Shown here: positions 54,539-57,266 of the stretch, one piece after another
Layout of the letters: the number at the start of each line of letters is the position of its first letter
Position numbering within the stretch: position 1 is the first letter of the stretch
Assembly (NCBI RefSeq): GCF_030409305.1
Contig: NZ_JAUFPQ010000008.1
Location: 1 to 57,266, forward strand
Reading direction: 5' to 3'
Origin: Halomonas maura
Lineage (GTDB): Bacteria > Pseudomonadota > Gammaproteobacteria > Pseudomonadales > Halomonadaceae
DNA length: 57,266 nt
Translations under genes and position numbers: made by a program
The notes under the pieces: model-generated
What the model was told of the DNA's origin: nothing
The model's database searches: none
Seen by the model: the letters and a program-made list of their open reading frames with translations, nothing else

Positions 54539-55443
54539 GCGGCGAGGCGCCGACGGTCCGCACCGCCCATCTGGGCATGCTGCTGTGGGCGTCACTGGTG
54601 GGGCTGTCGTTCCCCGCCGTGGGGCTGATGAGCGCGCTGCCGCCGCTCTCGCTCACCGCGCTGCGCTTCGCCATCGCCTGCCTGGGCCTGTGGTGGCTGG
54701 TTCGCCGGGTGCCGGATGCCTGGCCAGGCTGGCGGACGCTGCCGCTGTTCGCCGCCATGGGGCTGTGCCTGGCCGGCTTCTTCGGCGCCATGTTCTGGGC
54801 GGCGCACCACGCCACGGCGCTGTCCATGGCCACGCTCTACGTGACGGTGCCATTTCTCGCCTACGGCCTGGGGCTGGGGGCCGGCGTCGAGCGGCTGGCC
54901 TGGCGACTGCCGGCGATCCTCGCCCTGGGCGCGACGGGGGCCCTGGGGCTGGCCGTCGCCGAGGCCCTGGAGCGCGGGGGCGCGCTGCGCTTCGGGGTGG
55001 GCGAGGCGGTGTTCTTCCTCGGCTGCCTGTGCTCGGCGCTCTATCCGGTGCTCAGCAAGTGGGGCCTGACCCGGGGCGTGCTGCCCGCCTCGGCGGCGGT
55101 GCGCACCTTCTGGAGCCTGGGGCTCGGCGGGGGGCTGATCGGCCTGCTGGGCCTGGCGGTGGAGCCGGTGGGCCGGCTCGCCACCATGAGCTGGCGCGAT
55201 GGCCTGCTGCTGGTCTACCTGGGGCTGGCCTCCAGCGCCCTGACCTTCTGGCTGATGCAGCGAGCCACCGCGGTGCTGACCCCCGGCGCCATCACCGCCT
55301 ACGGCTACCTGGTGCCCTTCGTCTCGATGCTGCTGCTGTTCGTCGAGACCCCCTCGCGGCTCGGCTGGGCCTGGCTGCCCGGCAGCGCCCTGGTGCTGCT
55401 GGCCATCGGCCTGCTGCTGTGCCATGACCCGACGGCCGACTGA
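54535..55443 (+). CDS. Second EamA/DMT-family permease
   Basis: The 302-residue product has ten hydrophobic segments in two EamA repeats: MLLWASLVGLSFPAVGLM, LTALRFAIACLGLWWLV, TALSMATLYVTVPFLAYGL and YGYLVPFVSMLLLFVE. The TTG at 54535 is preferred, because it overlaps the DUF2218 stop (TTGA) and leaves a normal short N-terminal tail before the first helix; an ATG at 54577 lacks a ribosome site. Substrate unknown. Confidence 0.78.
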   Translation: MSGEAPTVRTAHLGMLLWASLVGLSFPAVGLMSALPPLSLTALRFAIACLGLWWLVRRVPDAWPGWRTLPLFAAMGLCLAGFFGAMFWAAHHATALSMATLYVTVPFLAYGLGLGAGVERLAWRLPAILALGATGALGLAVAEALERGGALRFGVGEAVFFLGCLCSALYPVLSKWGLTRGVLPASAAVRTFWSLGLGGGLIGLLGLAVEPVGRLATMSWRDGLLLVYLGLASSALTFWLMQRATAVLTPGAITAYGYLVPFVSMLLLFVETPSRLGWAWLPGSALVLLAIGLLLCHDPTAD

Positions 55444-55449
55444 GCCCGG

Positions 55450-57266
55450 CTATTGCCCGTCGTCCGCCGGTATCGCCAGGGCGGGGTAGCGGGAGCGGAT
55501 CTCGTCATAGAGTGGGCGCGGGTCGCCGGCATGGCGGCGCGAGAAGTGGAAGGGCACCAGGCGCGCCACCCCCGCCGCCGTGGCGATCTCGCCGCAGGCC
55601 CGGGCGGTCAGGTGGCCGGTGCGGCGGGCCTGGTCCGCCTCCGCCTCGAGGAAGGGGGCCTCGCAGACCAGGGTGTCGGCGCCCTTCGCCAGGGCCTGCA
55701 GGCGGCGCCGGTTGTCCGGGGTGTCGCCGAGGTCGGTGGCATAGACCAGCCGCTGGCCCGGGCGCATCTCCAGCAGCTCCGCCGCCAGGGACGCGGCGGG
55801 AAGGGGGGTGCCGCCGGGCGGCTGGATCGGGGCGTCGGCCTGGCCGGCCAGCATCCGCCGCTTGAGCTCGCCGAGCCAGGGGCCGGGCGGCCAGCCACGC
55901 GCCGCCAGTCGCGCCTTGCGCACCCGGGCCTCGGCGTGGGGCTCGAAGGCGAAGGCCAGCACCGGCGTGCCGTGGTCGAGGCGCGTCGCCCGCACGCTAA
56001 AGCCGGGCTCCGCGAGGAGCAGGCCCGCCCTGGCGGGCCGTGACGGCAGCGGCTCGGGCGCGCGGCCGGCCACCAGGGCATGGCGCCGCAGCCATTCGCC
56101 GTGCAGCTCCGCCACCTCGAAGCGTGGGGCCTTGTCGCCCACCCGATCCCACAGCACACCGCTGATCAGGCCCTGCACATGCCCGGCGAGCCCCGGCGGG
56201 CCGTACAGTCGGCACGGCGGATACGCGCCGATGCGCGAGCGCAGCAGCCACGGGAAGCCGCCGATATGGTCGAAGTGGGCGTGACTGATGAAGACGTCGC
56301 TGAGCTGGTGGGCGAGCCGCGCCGGCAGGCGCCCGGCGTCGCCGAGGTCGAACAGCAGGCTGCGACGCTGGTGGCGCAGCCGCAGGTGCAGCAGGGGATC
56401 GCCGAACACGCCGTTGACCAGGGTGGCCACGGCCCGCTCGAGGCGCACCACCGGCCGTGGCCCGCCCTCGGCGGTCGCCGCCGGCAGGGCGCGGGTCAGC
56501 TCCGGGAGGGCCGCGGACGGCTGGGCCTGGCGATGACGAGGGGCGGTCGCCAGGGTGCCGTCGGGCGCGCGGTGGGCGTCGCGGATCACCACCGCGGCCA
56601 CCGCGGTCGAGGGCGCCGCGGCGCGCACCCGCAGGCGGTCCGCCGTCAGCTCGAGCACCTCGCCCAGGGCCAGGGTCTCGCCACGGGCGTCGAGCAGGCC
56701 GACCTGGCGGCCCCGCCAGGCCGGCGGGGCCGCGCGCGGCGGCGGGGTGCCGAGCACCGCCAGGCCGTTCAGCCTCACTGTCAACTCGCCGGCGCCGTCC
56801 AGCCAGGCCTGCCAGGCCGCGCTGCGGCGCTGCTTGCGTGCCAGCTTCCCCGGATGGCGCGCCTCGGCGGCGGGGGCGAGGTGGTGGCCGGGCAGCCCCA
56901 GGGCACGGCATTCGTCCGCGAGGGGCGCGGCGGCGTCCCCCGGCACCAGCAGGGCCAGCGCCCGGGCATCGCCGACCCCGGCCAGGGCCAGCAGCAGCTC
57001 GGCGGCCGCGGCACCGCGCACCACGCCGGGGGCGTCGATCAGCAGCGGGCCGGGCGGGCAGTGAGAGGCCAGCCGGCGCAGGGCGTCCACCAGCGGCAGG
57101 CGAAAGCGGGCGGCATCGAGGCTGCACAGCGCGGCCAGTCGCTCGGGGTGCCACCCCGCGCCTCGCCACACCCCGAGCGCCACGGCCCCCGGCGGCCCGA
57201 ACCCGGGCAGGCCGGGGTCGGCGGTCAGGCAGCGGCAGACCACGCCCCGGCGGGCCAGGGCGGCGG
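55450..57266 (-). CDS. Clp1/Grc3-like P-loop plus RNase Z-like metallo-beta-lactamase fusion (partial)
   Basis: The reading frame continues beyond the right edge, so the N-terminus is missing. The first visible residues read CRCLTADPGLPGFGPPGAVAL, the segment after Walker A in Clp1/Grc3 polynucleotide kinases (LDADPGQP..GPPG). PLLIDAPGVVRG follows, as in that family's Walker-B strand. From about residue 280 the protein is a metallo-beta-lactamase fold of RNase Z type: HAHFDHIGG (zinc motif), ATDLGDT and FHFSRRH (the RNase Z HxSxRY-like end). It may join RNA 5'-end phosphorylation and tRNA-type 3' processing in one protein. Confidence 0.65.
   Translation of the reverse strand, partial: AALARRGVVCRCLTADPGLPGFGPPGAVALGVWRGAGWHPERLAALCSLDAARFRLPLVDALRRLASHCPPGPLLIDAPGVVRGAAAAELLLALAGVGDARALALLVPGDAAAPLADECRALGLPGHHLAPAAEARHPGKLARKQRRSAAWQAWLDGAGELTVRLNGLAVLGTPPPRAAPPAWRGRQVGLLDARGETLALGEVLELTADRLRVRAAAPSTAVAAVVIRDAHRAPDGTLATAPRHRQAQPSAALPELTRALPAATAEGGPRPVVRLERAVATLVNGVFGDPLLHLRLRHQRRSLLFDLGDAGRLPARLAHQLSDVFISHAHFDHIGGFPWLLRSRIGAYPPCRLYGPPGLAGHVQGLISGVLWDRVGDKAPRFEVAELHGEWLRRHALVAGRAPEPLPSRPARAGLLLAEPGFSVRATRLDHGTPVLAFAFEPHAEARVRKARLAARGWPPGPWLGELKRRMLAGQADAPIQPPGGTPLPAASLAAELLEMRPGQRLVYATDLGDTPDNRRRLQALAKGADTLVCEAPFLEAEADQARRTGHLTARACGEIATAAGVARLVPFHFSRRHAGDPRPLYDEIRSRYPALAIPADDGQ

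Overview
The window looks like a chromosomal segment of a GC-rich gammaproteobacterium of the Halomonas type. The evidence is conserved neighbourhoods (ssrA-smpB-ratA-rnfH-bamE-fur-recN-grpE-dnaK-dnaJ), a Pseudomonas-like Fur, and a tmRNA whose tag reads ANDDNYAQGALAA. Species is not determinable from the sequence alone.

Layout. Positions 1-3.2 kb are host DNA: the 5' part of pyruvate kinase diverging from a glyceraldehyde-3-phosphate dehydrogenase gene, then a VanX-type D-Ala-D-Ala dipeptidase. From about 3.2 to 39.0 kb lies a genomic island integrated into the 3' end of ssrA. It is bounded by an exact 17-bp direct repeat (3198-3214 and 39013-39029) and carries a P4-type integrase next to ssrA. 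Positions 39.0-57.3 kb are host DNA again: tmRNA and smpB, ratA-rnfH, bamE/fur, recN, the grpE-dnaK-dnaJ heat-shock genes, an HNH nuclease gene, two EamA permeases, a siderophore/iron ABC transporter, corA, DUF2218, and a Clp1/Grc3-like plus RNase Z-like fusion that runs off the right edge.

The island has two halves. The left half (3.4-28.6 kb) is a single-strand defence cluster. Read in the direction of transcription it encodes: SNF2-type helicase (DISARM DrmD-like), a tiny coupled ORF, an Abi_2 HEPN protein, a 1657-aa N6-adenine methyltransferase, a lipoprotein, a DUF2628 membrane protein, a DUF262/DUF1524 (GmrSD-like) nuclease, a Zorya-like ZorA-ZorB motor, an HNH protein, a 2182-aa DEAH helicase with DUF1998 (DruE-like), and a UvrD-type helicase with a ParE-like N-terminus. 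Several junctions overlap by 1-4 bp, which suggests translational coupling. The right half (28.7-38.9 kb) holds an IS66 remnant, a membrane protein, two relaxase-like proteins, a CoiA-like nuclease, two AlpA-type regulators and the integrase.

The most novel signals are these. (1) A roughly 50-residue C-terminal module with an 'ELAWP...RVGI...GW.VFS' pattern is shared by the DUF262 protein (two copies), the HNH protein and the DruE-like helicase, tying together proteins usually assigned to different defence systems. (2) An element ACCGCAAA-N13-CCCCTGTAT, with invariant spacing, lies upstream of three island genes (a mob gene and both alpA genes). (3) The cluster combines DISARM-, Zorya-, Druantia-, GmrSD- and Abi-type parts on one strand.
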